Assembly (NCBI GenBank): GCA_947631755.1
Contig: CANRMO010000003.1
Coordinates: 1-26,694, forward strand
Length of the DNA: 26,694 nt
Reading direction: 5' to 3'
Source of the DNA: an uncultured Lachnospiraceae bacterium
GTDB lineage: Bacteria; Bacillota; Clostridia; Lachnospirales; Lachnospiraceae
In this document: piece by piece, positions 16,618 to 25,189 of the stretch
How the letters are laid out: the number at the start of each line of letters is the position of its first letter
Numbering within the stretch: position 1 is the stretch's first letter
Notes under the pieces: generated by a model
What the model saw: the letters and a program-made list of their open reading frames with translations, nothing else
Databases searched by the model: none
What the model was told of the DNA's origin: nothing
Position numbers and translations under genes: made by a program

Positions 16618-17886
16618 CTATAATACAATTTTCAGCACAAAAAGTTCCTCTTTGTATTCCCATGTCATAGAGCCGCGATATTTTATGACCACCTGCATCA
16701 TATTTCCGATGCCGTATCCGTGCAGTTCTTTATCTTCTTTTCTGGTCCTCATCCTCTCATTCTTCTCATGACAGGTATTCGCTATCGTCAGCTCCAGATT
16801 TCCACTGCCGCTCCGAATCCGGATCCGTAGTTCTCTCTTCCCCCCCTCACAGCGGAAGAGCTCCTCTCTCGCATTGTCGATCGCATTTCCCCACAGCACA
16901 CATAAGTCACTGTCTGACAGCTTATTGTCTTCCGGAAATCGGCCCCGGATGTCAAGCGTGATATCCTGATCCCTGAATTCCTCTGCCGCCTCGTTTAGAA
17001 AATAATCTGCCACGGTATTTCCTGTGTACTGCATTTTACAGCCAGCGAGTCCACTCTCAATCTCTTCGATATACCGGGCCGCGTCCTCTGGTTTATTTTC
17101 CCTGCACATGTGCCCCAGCACACGGAGATGTCTGTGAAAATCATGACGGAATCTCTGGATTCCCTCATCCTTTTTCATCCGGTTTTCATAATAGCGTCTC
17201 TGATAGATCATACAGCGCTCTTTCGCATCATTTAACTCCTCCAGCCTCTTTTTCATATAGATGATGTAGAAGAACAAAATAATAAGAATGATAACGGTCA
17301 CGATAAGAATTCCGGCCGCTATGATAAATGTCTCCCTGGCATAATTCAGTTCCCAGCGGTCTTTCCCCGTCAGAAGCACCGCCGCCAAAGTAGCAGTTCC
17401 CACCAATATTATAGCAGTCAGTAAAAAATATCCCCTTCCCAGTTCCTCAATCCCCTGATGGATCTCCTTTCTCTTTCCCCGAACGGCCGCAGCCAAGACT
17501 GCAATGACAAAGAGCCCAATCCCGTCTGCAAGCTGAATTGCCAAGTCATTTCCCGCCGGAATGCTGACTCCGAACACCTCAATGATATTTATAGCCAGCG
17601 CATCTATGCTGCTAATAAGAAAAAATGCGATCACCGAACACTGTATCCTTTTTGACAGCTTTCCCTCAAACAAGCTGACTACCAGCACCAGTCCCCAAAA
17701 AGTCCGGACACACAGACCAGTCAGTCCATTAAAAGGAAAACACACGCTCACTGCCACATAGAGAACCGGAATGAGAAACCGCACTCTTTTCAATGAAAAA
17801 TTATACCCAAACACCCCATATGCCAGCATTATATCTTTAAGTGCCTCAAAGAAAAAGAAAATCCACCACAAAATGACATCTCTCAT
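16618..17886 (-). CDS. GHKL sensor histidine kinase, AgrC-like
   Basis: A 422-residue kinase. Residues 1-210 hold about six or seven transmembrane helices, as in peptide-sensing AgrC/ComD kinases. The phospho-acceptor is H248 in RFRHDFHRHL, the N-box is LWGNAIDNAREE (331-342), and the G-box is HGYGIGNMMQ (389-398), matching the HATPase_c_5 class. Its ATG overlaps the regulator stop as ATGA, so the two are cotranscribed and translationally coupled. There is no agrB/agrD pair nearby, so the signal may be an exported peptide from this locus or an unrelated cell-envelope cue. Confidence 0.92.
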   Translation of the reverse strand: MRDVILWWIFFFFEALKDIMLAYGVFGYNFSLKRVRFLIPVLYVAVSVCFPFNGLTGLCVRTFWGLVLVVSLFEGKLSKRIQCSVIAFFLISSIDALAINIIEVFGVSIPAGNDLAIQLADGIGLFVIAVLAAAVRGKRKEIHQGIEELGRGYFLLTAIILVGTATLAAVLLTGKDRWELNYARETFIIAAGILIVTVIILIILFFYIIYMKKRLEELNDAKERCMIYQRRYYENRMKKDEGIQRFRHDFHRHLRVLGHMCRENKPEDAARYIEEIESGLAGCKMQYTGNTVADYFLNEAAEEFRDQDITLDIRGRFPEDNKLSDSDLCVLWGNAIDNAREELFRCEGGKRELRIRIRSGSGNLELTIANTCHEKNERMRTRKEDKELHGYGIGNMMQVVIKYRGSMTWEYKEELFVLKIVL

Positions 17887-18569
17887 CCGCCGTACCCCCC
17901 ATATTTAATGTTGAGTTCCCGGATCTTCCATTCCACTTCCTTTTTCCTCCGGTAAGATATCTCTAATTTCCCTTGCCGTGTGCGGATCAACCTCCCCCAG
18001 ACTTCCTGGATCGCCCTATAATTTACGATACAGCCCCGGCTGATCCGTATAAAATCACAGGGGACAAGCAGTCTTTCCAATTCATTCACTGTACCCAGCA
18101 ACAAATTCTTCTTCCCATCGGACATAACATATTCCACATAATTATCTTTTGATATGATATAGACGATCTCCCGGCTGTCCATACCCTCGATCATAATGTG
18201 AGGACCCAGCTGGCCAGCCAGCTCCCGCATCAGATCCGGAATCTTTTCTTCCATTTCCGTCTTCACGACAAAATCGTATACGTGTGGGCCAAATGCCTCT
18301 CTCACGATCTCCTCATGATCTGTCACAAAGACAATATAAAATCTCCCGGGCAGAACTCTCAGGCGGTTTTTCACCTCGACTCCTGTCATCCCTGGCATCT
18401 CCACATCCAGAAATAGAACATCAAAAATATCCTCTGCCCCGAAAAACTCCTGTCCATTTTCGTATTCGTAAAATATCTGTTCCTCACTGCACGGACCCGT
18501 TGACATTCTGCATAACTGTATCATTGCCTTCCGGTCCTCACTGTTGTCATCACAGACTGCAATCCTCAT
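17883..18569 (-). CDS. LytTR-family response regulator
   Basis: A 228-residue regulator. The receiver domain (1-120) has the acidic pair in CDDNSED (D7, D8), the phosphorylation site D55 in LFLDVEMPG and a conserved lysine in FVVKTEME. The LytTR DNA-binding domain (about 130-228) shows EIVYIISKDNYVEYV, IRISRGCIVNY and the closing basic strand. The start is ATG 18569 because GGAGG lies six bases upstream; an upstream in-frame start at 18623 would run through that site. LytTR regulators bind direct repeats about 21 bases apart, and a repeat of similar spacing lies in the gap after the kinase gene. Confidence 0.92.
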   Translation of the reverse strand: MRIAVCDDNSEDRKAMIQLCRMSTGPCSEEQIFYEYENGQEFFGAEDIFDVLFLDVEMPGMTGVEVKNRLRVLPGRFYIVFVTDHEEIVREAFGPHVYDFVVKTEMEEKIPDLMRELAGQLGPHIMIEGMDSREIVYIISKDNYVEYVMSDGKKNLLLGTVNELERLLVPCDFIRISRGCIVNYRAIQEVWGRLIRTRQGKLEISYRRKKEVEWKIRELNIKYGGYGG

Positions 18570-18600
18570 TCGTATCCTCCCATCTGTACTCCTTAACCCC

Positions 18601-18640
18601 AGATACCCCGCCTTTTCTCTCACAAAAAGACGGGGTATCT
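18601..18640 (-). other. Long stem-loop right after purA
   Basis: AGATACCCCG (18601-18610) and CGGGGTATCT (18631-18640) are perfect inverted copies. The stem can extend through a G-T pair and CTTTT/AAAAG to about 16 pairs with an eight-base loop. It starts one base after the purA stop codon and ends 31 bases before the regulator start. No T-run follows in either direction, so it may act as an mRNA 3' stabiliser or a weak terminator. Confidence 0.6.
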
Positions 18641-18641
18641 A

Positions 18642-19919
18642 TCATCCGCGATATATGATCTCATGCCGGCCCGGCCCGTTCGAGACCATCCTGACCGGAA
18701 CTTCCAGCTCTCTCTCAATAAATTCGATGTATCCGCGGCAGTTCTCCGGCAATTTATCATATTCCGTAATTCCCCGGATATCGCACTTCCACCCCGGCAG
18801 CACCTCATATACTGGTTTTGCCTTCTTTAATTCCCTCGTTGTCGGGAAATCTTTTGTCACTTTTCCGTCTATCTCATAGCCGACACAGACGGGAAGTTCG
18901 TCCAGATATCCCAGCACATCCAGCACGGTAAGGACAACCTCCGTTGCCCCCTGTACGCGGCAGCCATAACGGCTCGCCACAGCGTCAAACCATCCCATGC
19001 GCCGCGGCCGCCCTGTCGTGGCGCCAAACTCGCCGCCGTCGCCGCCGCGGCGTCTCAGCTCATCTGCCTCCTCACCGAATATCTCACTGACAAACTCACC
19101 GGCGCCCACTGCGCTGGAATACGCCTTTACCACAGTCACAATCCTCTTGATCTCATAGGGCGGCAGTCCCGCCCCGACAGCGCCGTAACCGGCCAGCGTG
19201 GAGGAGGAAGTGACCATAGGGTAAATGCCGTGATCCGGGTCTTTCAGGGATCCGAGCTGCCCCTCGAGAAGAATCCGTTTTTCCTCTTTCCGCGCCTCGT
19301 ACAAGAACGCGGACACATCGCATACATAAGGTTCCACCATCCCTCTGTACTCCGCCAGCGTCTTCATAAGTCCCTCCACAGAGAGAGCCGGTTTGTGATA
19401 GAGATGTTCGAGCAGGACATTCTTTTTCTCACAGATCCCCTCTATCTTTTCCCGGAGCGCCTCCTCGTCAAAGAGCTCCGAGACCTGGATACCCATTTTC
19501 GCATATTTATCAGAATAGAATGGCGCAATGCCCGATTTCGTTGAGCCAAAAGACTTGCCCGCCAGACGCTCCTCCTCATACTGGTCAAACAGCACGTGGT
19601 AGGGCATCACGATCTGAGCCCGGTCACTGACTTTGATTTTCGGCTCCGGCACGCCTCGTTCCACAATCCCACGGATCTCCTCAAATAGCGCTGGGATGTT
19701 CAGCGCTACGCCATTACCGATAACGCTTGTGGTGTGATCGTAAAAGACGCCCGACGGCAAAATGTGAAGGGCAAATTTACCATAATCATTTACAATGGTG
19801 TGTCCCGCATTGCTGCCACCCTGAAAACGAACGATGATATCCGATTCCTCACTGAGCATATCGGTAATCTTTCCCTTGCCCTCATCGCCCCAATTGGCTC
19901 CCACAACCGCTGTTACCAT
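18642..19919 (-). CDS. purA: Adenylosuccinate synthetase
   Basis: PurA joins IMP and aspartate using GTP to give adenylosuccinate, the first step from IMP to AMP. The 425-residue length is typical. The GTP loop GANWGDEGKGK (7-17), the catalytic GGSNAGHT segment (about 36-43), SAVGAGEF and the GATTGRPRRMGWFD region are all present. I use ATG 19919 because GGAGG lies seven bases before it; ATG 19925 lies only two bases from that site. It has its own promoter at 20026-20054 and a leader of about 100 bases with a 5' hairpin. Confidence 0.97.
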   Translation of the reverse strand: MVTAVVGANWGDEGKGKITDMLSEESDIIVRFQGGSNAGHTIVNDYGKFALHILPSGVFYDHTTSVIGNGVALNIPALFEEIRGIVERGVPEPKIKVSDRAQIVMPYHVLFDQYEEERLAGKSFGSTKSGIAPFYSDKYAKMGIQVSELFDEEALREKIEGICEKKNVLLEHLYHKPALSVEGLMKTLAEYRGMVEPYVCDVSAFLYEARKEEKRILLEGQLGSLKDPDHGIYPMVTSSSTLAGYGAVGAGLPPYEIKRIVTVVKAYSSAVGAGEFVSEIFGEEADELRRRGGDGGEFGATTGRPRRMGWFDAVASRYGCRVQGATEVVLTVLDVLGYLDELPVCVGYEIDGKVTKDFPTTRELKKAKPVYEVLPGWKCDIRGITEYDKLPENCRGYIEFIERELEVPVRMVSNGPGRHEIIYRG

Positions 19920-19991
19920 AGCCATTCCTCCTCATAGAGTTCCCCCGCAGCCATATTTTCCGCCACAGCGAACTTCTCTCCAAATTTATTT

Positions 19992-20017
19992 GTGTGCGGA
20001 AAGGATTTCCAACACAC
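19992..20017 (-). other. Stem-loop at the 5' end of the purA mRNA
   Basis: On the minus strand GTGTG, TT, GGAAA, TCC, TTTCC, G, CACAC: two five-pair stems separated by a small bulge, with a three-base loop. It begins within about three bases of the predicted transcription start. It lacks the sequence of a purine riboswitch. Confidence 0.55.
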
Positions 20018-20025
20018 GCATTCCA

Positions 20026-20054
20026 ATTATACACAAAATTTCAGTACACTTCAA
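20026..20054 (-). promoter_or_regulatory. Promoter of purA
   Basis: On the minus strand TTGAAG (20049-20054), a 17-base spacer and a perfect TATAAT (20026-20031). It lies between the glycosyltransferase stop and purA, giving a leader of about 100 bases. Confidence 0.85.
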
Positions 20055-20090
20055 CGATTTTGTAAAAAATCTTACAGAGACCTGCAGCTG

Positions 20091-21044
20091 CTATTCCTGC
20101 AGCATGGCCAGTTTTTTCTCCGGCCAGTCCGTGGAAGTGTGGATATTCAGGATACTCTGAGTCTCGTGGGCGGCGTTGTAATACCACATGGCCGCCTCTT
20201 CCCGGTCTCCCTTTGCCAGAAAATACTCGCCTAATTCCCAGCACATCTCAGAAGAGGCCTCACTGAGCAGGTCTTTCAGGGACATTTTCAGCAGTGTATG
20301 GCTGTCATCCCGAAGGCGGGCGGCGCGGCACACGATACAGGCCGCCTCTTTCACTTCATCCAGGCTGCGCTCCGGGTCCAGTGCCGTCTCTGTAAAAAAC
20401 GGCTCCGCCTCCAGAAAATCCTCATCCTCCCCTGAGATATAGAGCTCCATGGCATACATGTGATGGAGGCGCTTCGAGAGCCGCCTCCCCATTTGGATCT
20501 GCTTCTGGAATACCGCAAAATCTCTCCGGCTGTGACTGCTCTCCGGCCGGTGGCAGATCACAATATCCGAATCAAATACAAGCGGGTCAAGGCGCACCAT
20601 CTCATGAATTGGCTCTGTCCATATAAACTCCCGCAGCCTCTTAAAAAGCTTGGGGCGGTACTCCTCATCAAAATTATAGGCGGTCCCATAGGACAGCTGA
20701 TTGCCATATTTCATCTGCACAATGTCAATTTCATCTATTAAATTTTCTTTTAACGCTCGGAATCTCGCGCGGTTTTCCGCATCCAGCACCTCGTCTGCAT
20801 CCGCGGAATAAATGTAGTCCTTTGTCGCCTTAGCAAATGCAAAATTTCTGGCCGCTGAAAAATCATCAATCCACTCAAAATCATAAATTTTGTCCGTATA
20901 CCGCCCCGCAATCTCCTTTGTGGCGTCTGTGGAACCGGTGTCTACAATAATAATCTCATCCATCATATCCGCGATGCTGTCCAGGCACCGGGCCAGTATC
21001 CGCTCCTCATTTTTCACTATCATGCAGCAACTGATCTCTATCAT
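20091..21044 (-). CDS. GT2-like glycosyltransferase with helical C terminus
   Basis: A 317-residue cytosolic protein. It begins with the GT-A fold signature SCCMIVKNEERILARCLDSI, then IIIVDTGSTDAT (32-42) for nucleotide-sugar binding and the metal-binding DADE (82-85). WIDDFSAARNFAF (58-70) is typical of the WaaE/SunS-like group. From about residue 190 it is helical with TPR-like pairs and ends in an EREEAAMWYYNAA-type repeat. The start is ATG 21044, six bases after GGAGG. It lies 82 bases after recJ on the same strand and is probably cotranscribed. The acceptor is unknown; cell-surface polymer or protein glycosylation is possible. Confidence 0.88.
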   Translation of the reverse strand: MIEISCCMIVKNEERILARCLDSIADMMDEIIIVDTGSTDATKEIAGRYTDKIYDFEWIDDFSAARNFAFAKATKDYIYSADADEVLDAENRARFRALKENLIDEIDIVQMKYGNQLSYGTAYNFDEEYRPKLFKRLREFIWTEPIHEMVRLDPLVFDSDIVICHRPESSHSRRDFAVFQKQIQMGRRLSKRLHHMYAMELYISGEDEDFLEAEPFFTETALDPERSLDEVKEAACIVCRAARLRDDSHTLLKMSLKDLLSEASSEMCWELGEYFLAKGDREEAAMWYYNAAHETQSILNIHTSTDWPEKKLAMLQE

Positions 21045-21126
21045 AGCAATCCTCCATTCTCCCAGCTTTTTATTTATTAAATCTTGTTTTGTTTTTATTG
21101 TTTCCCCGGATATGCAGCCAGCTAAT

Positions 21127-22911
21127 TTATCTTTTAACTCTGCAATAACTGACAATCTGGATCTGGACACTGCGCATCCCCTGATACTCATTGACCTGGG
21201 GATAGTAGGTGAGCGCAACATCCAGATGGTTCTCTCTCCCCTCATACATCCTTGCCAGCTCCCCCTCGCCCCACTCCTTTCTAACGAAAGCCTCAAACTC
21301 CTCCCTACCGCGAAAGAGCATGGCGTCACAGCGGTTTCCCCGGCTGTTTTCCACCCGCAGTTTCAGTACATTTTTCTCCCTGCCGAGCACACGTCCGTTT
21401 AGGACTTTAAAGTGCTGTTCCGCAAAGAGCGGCTTCGCATTCCCCACCCCAAAGGGCTCCATACAGGATAATTCTTCGATCAGCCGCTCGGTCACAAATC
21501 CGACCGGCATCGCCGCGTCGATCCGCACAAGCGGCCGGAAATCTTCCTCTCTGAGAACTGCCTGTTCATTCAGCCTCCGCTCCAGCTCTGGCAGGTTTTC
21601 TTCCCGCAGCGTCATTCCCGCCGCCATTTTGTGGCCTCCAAACCGCTCCATCAGATCTTTGCACTTCATCAGTTCCCGAAACATGTGATAATTCTCTATG
21701 GAACGCCCGGATCCCTTTACCAGCCCCTCTTCCGTGCGTGTAAATACGATAACCGGATGGTGATAACGCTCTTTTATCCGCCCGGCGATGATCCCCACCA
21801 GGCTCTCATGGGTGTCTGCCAGAAGTACGATGAGAACAGGGGGCAGGCCGCCGGACTCCCCATAGCTGCCATCCTCGCTGAGCCGTCTTTTTTCCAGGAT
21901 CTCAAATGCTTTCTCCGCTCCCTCCTCCGTCATTGCCTTTCTCGACTCGTTAATCTCTTTCAAGTGCGCCGCTCTCTCCCCGGCAGCGTCAGGATCCTCC
22001 TCCATCAAAAGGTTAAAAGATTCTTTAACTGTTGCGATCCGGCCTGCCGCATTAAAACAGGGGCCGATCACAAAACCGATATGGGCGGCGCTTATTTTCC
22101 TTCCCGACAAGCCCTGAACATCCAAGAGAGCCCGCAGGCCAAGATTTTCCGTACTTCCTATTCTATTTAATCCTGCTTTAACAAGTATCCGATTCTCATC
22201 TCTCAGCTCCATCACATCTGCCACCGTGGCCACCGCCACATATTCCAGCAGTTCCTCTTTCTCCTGTCCCGGCACACCACATGCATCATAGAGGGCACAG
22301 ATCAGCTTATAGGCTACCCCGGCGCCGCACAGCCCGGAAAAGGGATAGGTCTCGTCCTCCCTCTTTGGATCGACTACAGCATCTGCCGCCGGCATCTCCT
22401 CCTGGATCTCATGGTGATCCGTCACGATCACTTTCATCCCTTTTGCCCTGGCATAGTCCACCTGGGAATTGGCCGCAATGCCATTGTCGCATGTCACCAG
22501 CAGTTTTCTTCCATCCTCCCATGCCTGGTCTATGATACGCTCATTTAAACCGTATCCCTCCCGCACCCGGTCCGGCGTGTAGATCTCTGCCTCCAGGCCA
22601 ATCCTCCGAAATGCCCTCCACAATATGTACCCCGAAAAAATGCCGTCGCAGTCAAAATCAGAGGCGATCGCCACCTGTTCTGTCCCCCGGGCGGCAAGGA
22701 GAATCTGTACCGCCCGGTCCACATCCTTCATCCGCAGGGGATCATAGAGATCTTCCAGAGTGCCGTTGAGGTATCGCCGCATATCATCAACATCTGTTAA
22801 ATCTCGATTTACCATGCACCTGACCACGAGGGGCGACACGCCAAGCTGCTCTGCCAATCCATTAAAATCTGCCTTTTTCGTCTCCAGTATCCATTTCTCC
22901 CGCACTGTCAT
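21127..22911 (-). CDS. recJ: Single-stranded-DNA exonuclease RecJ
   Basis: RecJ degrades single-stranded DNA 5' to 3' in recombination and mismatch or base-excision repair. The 594-residue protein shows the DHH phosphoesterase motifs: ASDFDCDG (83-90), VTCDNGI (139-145), VTDHHE (163-168) and DP at 181-182. The DHHA1 motif GGHKMAAG is at 425-432, followed by a C-terminal OB-like domain. The start at ATG 22911 has AAAGG seven bases upstream; ATG 22932 has no such site. It has its own promoter, divergent from prmA. Confidence 0.96.
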   Translation of the reverse strand: MTVREKWILETKKADFNGLAEQLGVSPLVVRCMVNRDLTDVDDMRRYLNGTLEDLYDPLRMKDVDRAVQILLAARGTEQVAIASDFDCDGIFSGYILWRAFRRIGLEAEIYTPDRVREGYGLNERIIDQAWEDGRKLLVTCDNGIAANSQVDYARAKGMKVIVTDHHEIQEEMPAADAVVDPKREDETYPFSGLCGAGVAYKLICALYDACGVPGQEKEELLEYVAVATVADVMELRDENRILVKAGLNRIGSTENLGLRALLDVQGLSGRKISAAHIGFVIGPCFNAAGRIATVKESFNLLMEEDPDAAGERAAHLKEINESRKAMTEEGAEKAFEILEKRRLSEDGSYGESGGLPPVLIVLLADTHESLVGIIAGRIKERYHHPVIVFTRTEEGLVKGSGRSIENYHMFRELMKCKDLMERFGGHKMAAGMTLREENLPELERRLNEQAVLREEDFRPLVRIDAAMPVGFVTERLIEELSCMEPFGVGNAKPLFAEQHFKVLNGRVLGREKNVLKLRVENSRGNRCDAMLFRGREEFEAFVRKEWGEGELARMYEGRENHLDVALTYYPQVNEYQGMRSVQIQIVSYCRVKR

Positions 22912-22942
22912 TTTCCTGCCTTTCCCAAACATACATATAAGA

Positions 22943-22971
22943 ATTTTAACATGACTGTAGAGGTCAGGCAA
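22943..22971 (-). promoter_or_regulatory. Promoter of recJ
   Basis: On the minus strand TTGCCT (22966-22971), a 17-base spacer and TAAAAT (22943-22948), about 30 bases before the recJ start. Confidence 0.65.
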
Positions 22972-23029
22972 TTCTTTTTCAGAACTTTTTCGATCCTTTC
23001 CGGCAAAAACCACCCCCCGCAAATGGCAT

Positions 23030-23058
23030 TTGACTTTCTCCTGATATAACGCTACAAT
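23030..23058 (+). promoter_or_regulatory. Promoter of prmA
   Basis: TTGACT (23030-23035), a 17-base spacer and TACAAT (23053-23058). Transcription should begin near 23065, just before a large stem-loop and about 110 bases before the prmA start. Confidence 0.8.
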
Positions 23059-23070
23059 ATATCCTGATAC

Positions 23071-23117
23071 CTAGTACAACGAATACTAAATAAGAAACTT
23101 AATATTCGTTGTACTAG
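23071..23117 (+). repeat. Perfect 15-base inverted repeat in the prmA leader
   Basis: CTAGTACAACGAATA (23071-23085) and its exact complement (23103-23117) flank a 17-base AT-rich loop. It begins about six bases after the predicted start of the prmA transcript. It can work as an RNA hairpin or as a DNA operator. No T-run follows, so a terminator is unlikely. Confidence 0.8.
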
Positions 23118-23175
23118 ACACCCCAAACATACCGCCCGGCACAGCCGGACAGCGCAGAAAAGAGGCAGAAAGAAT

Positions 23176-24129
23176 ATGAAATGGATCCGTTTTACGATAG
23201 ACACTCATGTAGACGCAGTAGATATGCTGGGTTATATGCTGGATGAGATCGGCGTAGAGGGAATTGAGATCGAAGACCACCTCCCCCTCTCGGAAGAGGA
23301 CAAAAAAAAGATGTTTGTCGATATCCTCCCCGATCCGGTAGAAAACGACAACACCGCAAAGGTTCATTTTTATATGGAACCGGAAAACTGTGATCCGGAA
23401 AAGATTATGCTCCAGGTTCAGAATATTATAAGTGAAATCAGCGAATTTTGCGAGACTGGCAGTGGTACGATCTCCTTATCCGAAACAGAGGACAAAGACT
23501 GGATCAACAACTGGAAAGCTTTCTTTAAACCGTTCCGCGCCGCCAATAATATTGTGATCAAACCCACCTGGGAAAACTATGAGCGGGAAAAAGATTCCGA
23601 CATTGTGATCGAAATCGACCCCGGCATCGCGTTTGGGACTGGCTCCCACGAGACAACACGGCTCTGTATTCAGGCGCTGGAGAAATATGTGAAACCAGGG
23701 CACTCCGTGCTGGATATCGGCTGCGGAAGCGGGATTTTGTCCATCGCCGCGCTGAAACTCGGCGCAAAACACGCCACCGCTATTGACATTGACGAAGTGG
23801 CAGTCCGGTCCGCCGCAGAAAATATGGAGACAAATAAAATCCCCGCCACACAGTACGCCCTGTATGACGGAGATCTGATCACAGACCAGTATTTAAAAGT
23901 ATCCGCCGGCCAGAATCACGACATCGCAGTCGCCAACATTCTCGCTGACGTCATTATCCCACTGACTGGCGTAATCCGCCCCCACATCCGGAAGGGCGGC
24001 CTCTATATCACATCCGGGATCCTTGACACAAAAGAGGCCGATGTTCTGGAAGCTATGAACGACAATCAATTTGAAATCCTTGGCGTAGAGCACATGAAAG
24101 AGTGGTGCTGTATCATCGCCAGGGCATAA
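23176..24129 (+). CDS. prmA: Ribosomal protein L11 methyltransferase
   Basis: PrmA trimethylates ribosomal protein L11 using S-adenosylmethionine. The 317-residue length is typical. The N-terminal substrate-recognition domain (1-110) is followed by DPGIAFGTGSHETT (148-161), the SAM motif LDIGCGSGIL (179-188), the acidic end of strand two in TAIDIDE, and VANILADVI (252-260), all PrmA hallmarks. AGG lies upstream of the ATG. In many Firmicutes rsmE follows prmA, but here no plus-strand gene follows. Confidence 0.96.
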   Translation: MKWIRFTIDTHVDAVDMLGYMLDEIGVEGIEIEDHLPLSEEDKKKMFVDILPDPVENDNTAKVHFYMEPENCDPEKIMLQVQNIISEISEFCETGSGTISLSETEDKDWINNWKAFFKPFRAANNIVIKPTWENYEREKDSDIVIEIDPGIAFGTGSHETTRLCIQALEKYVKPGHSVLDIGCGSGILSIAALKLGAKHATAIDIDEVAVRSAAENMETNKIPATQYALYDGDLITDQYLKVSAGQNHDIAVANILADVIIPLTGVIRPHIRKGGLYITSGILDTKEADVLEAMNDNQFEILGVEHMKEWCCIIARA

Positions 24130-24185
24130 CCCCGCAGAACCAGGCCTGTCCCCCGGATTGGCCCACATATCCCAGACAGATATGG

Positions 24186-24323
24186 TTAAGAACCGATTTC
24201 CTCATCTTTGATCGCTTGAAATGCGCTCGTCACTGTGACCGCAACGACTGCGACAACGATTACTACTGCCAGTATGGCAATGCCCCCAACCACCCCAAGG
24301 GCGATCATTGTTGTTTGATCCAT
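24186..24323 (-). CDS. Small single-pass membrane peptide (45 residues)
   Basis: It starts MDQTTMIALGVVGG and continues with a long Ala/Val/Ile helix (about residues 7-32), then a short hydrophilic tail, FQAIKDEEIGS. AAGGAAGG lies eight bases before the ATG, a strong ribosome binding site that argues for real translation. It follows the DUF1287 gene by about 100 bases on the same strand and converges with prmA. I recognise no family. Confidence 0.7.
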   Translation of the reverse strand: MDQTTMIALGVVGGIAILAVVIVVAVVAVTVTSAFQAIKDEEIGS

Positions 24324-24419
24324 CTCAGATACCTTCCTTTCTGGCAACAGGCATCCGCCCTGCCGCCCACTTAAAAACTATATCCAGTCTAACACAAAAT
24401 TCTTTCCCAGGCAAGGATT

Positions 24420-25106
24420 TCAGACTCTGTAATGCCCGACAATATCATTTCTCTTGCCAAGTATATCTTCTTCATAAGCGGCCTGATAGGGGTCGTTATG
24501 ATGAATGACGTAAGAGATCCCCTCATCATTCCGGTTATCCGACACGATACCAATATGTTTTTCGAACACCACGATATCCCCGCCCTGCCACTCTCCGATC
24601 TCATGTATATCCGTAGTCAGAGCCGTGGCCGTATGGGCAAAATATATTTTAAGATTCTTTACCCGCCTGAAATCAATGTTATCATTGATCTCCTCTATGC
24701 CGTATTCACTGCCGTCTGACCGGATATCCTCATCTACCAGCTTCCTCAGATCATACCCGGCGCCGAGAAGCGCGTTCGCGACAACATCTGTGCACACACC
24801 ATATCCGTCATCCGGATATCCCCCCTCATAATATCTGCTCTTGTATTTAGGGTTTGTGGAAATATATGCCCTGGCGCTCCGCAGAATATCCGTCTGGTCG
24901 TCAATCCCATCCCCATCAAAATCGACAGGGCTGTGTATGTCCGCAATTCCAAAATCGCTGTTGCCCTTCGCCGTGATCTTCTCACTGCTTGTGTGGATGA
25001 ACAGATAGCGAAAATGATATGCACACGCGCAAAGCAAAATCAGCGCGGCCGCAATACAGCAGACCACCCACCCCTTTTTCGATACTTTTCGCCCTTTTGC
25101 TTTCAT
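24420..25106 (-). CDS. DUF1287-family secreted or membrane-anchored hydrolase
   Basis: A 228-residue protein from ATG 25106, with AGGAG seven bases upstream. A basic N terminus and one hydrophobic helix (13-30) place the rest outside the cell. DFDGDGIDD (62-70) looks like a calcium-binding loop. YGVCTDVVANAL holds the likely catalytic cysteine at 105, with histidines in EKHIGIVSD (184) and VIHHND (202-203). This is the NlpC/P60-like layout of DUF1287, so a peptidoglycan amidase or peptidase role is likely but unproven. Its promoter shares a -35 box with the divergent tRNA gene. Confidence 0.88.
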   Translation of the reverse strand: MKAKGRKVSKKGWVVCCIAAALILLCACAYHFRYLFIHTSSEKITAKGNSDFGIADIHSPVDFDGDGIDDQTDILRSARAYISTNPKYKSRYYEGGYPDDGYGVCTDVVANALLGAGYDLRKLVDEDIRSDGSEYGIEEINDNIDFRRVKNLKIYFAHTATALTTDIHEIGEWQGGDIVVFEKHIGIVSDNRNDEGISYVIHHNDPYQAAYEEDILGKRNDIVGHYRV

Positions 25107-25160
25107 TAATATACTCCTCCCCCTATAAAATCTGCCCTGAATCTTTTGCAATTTAAGTTT

Positions 25161-25189
25161 AGTATACCATTTAATTTATCCAATTGCAA
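25161..25189 (-). promoter_or_regulatory. Promoter of the DUF1287 gene
   Basis: On the minus strand TTGCAA (25184-25189), a 17-base spacer and TATACT (25161-25166). The -35 hexamer is a palindrome and is also used by the plus-strand tRNA promoter. Confidence 0.8.

Noticed and set aside
24324..24419. GC-rich inverted sequence near 24350 as a terminator
   Set aside because: The stem has two mismatches and no T-run follows, so it is too weak to call.
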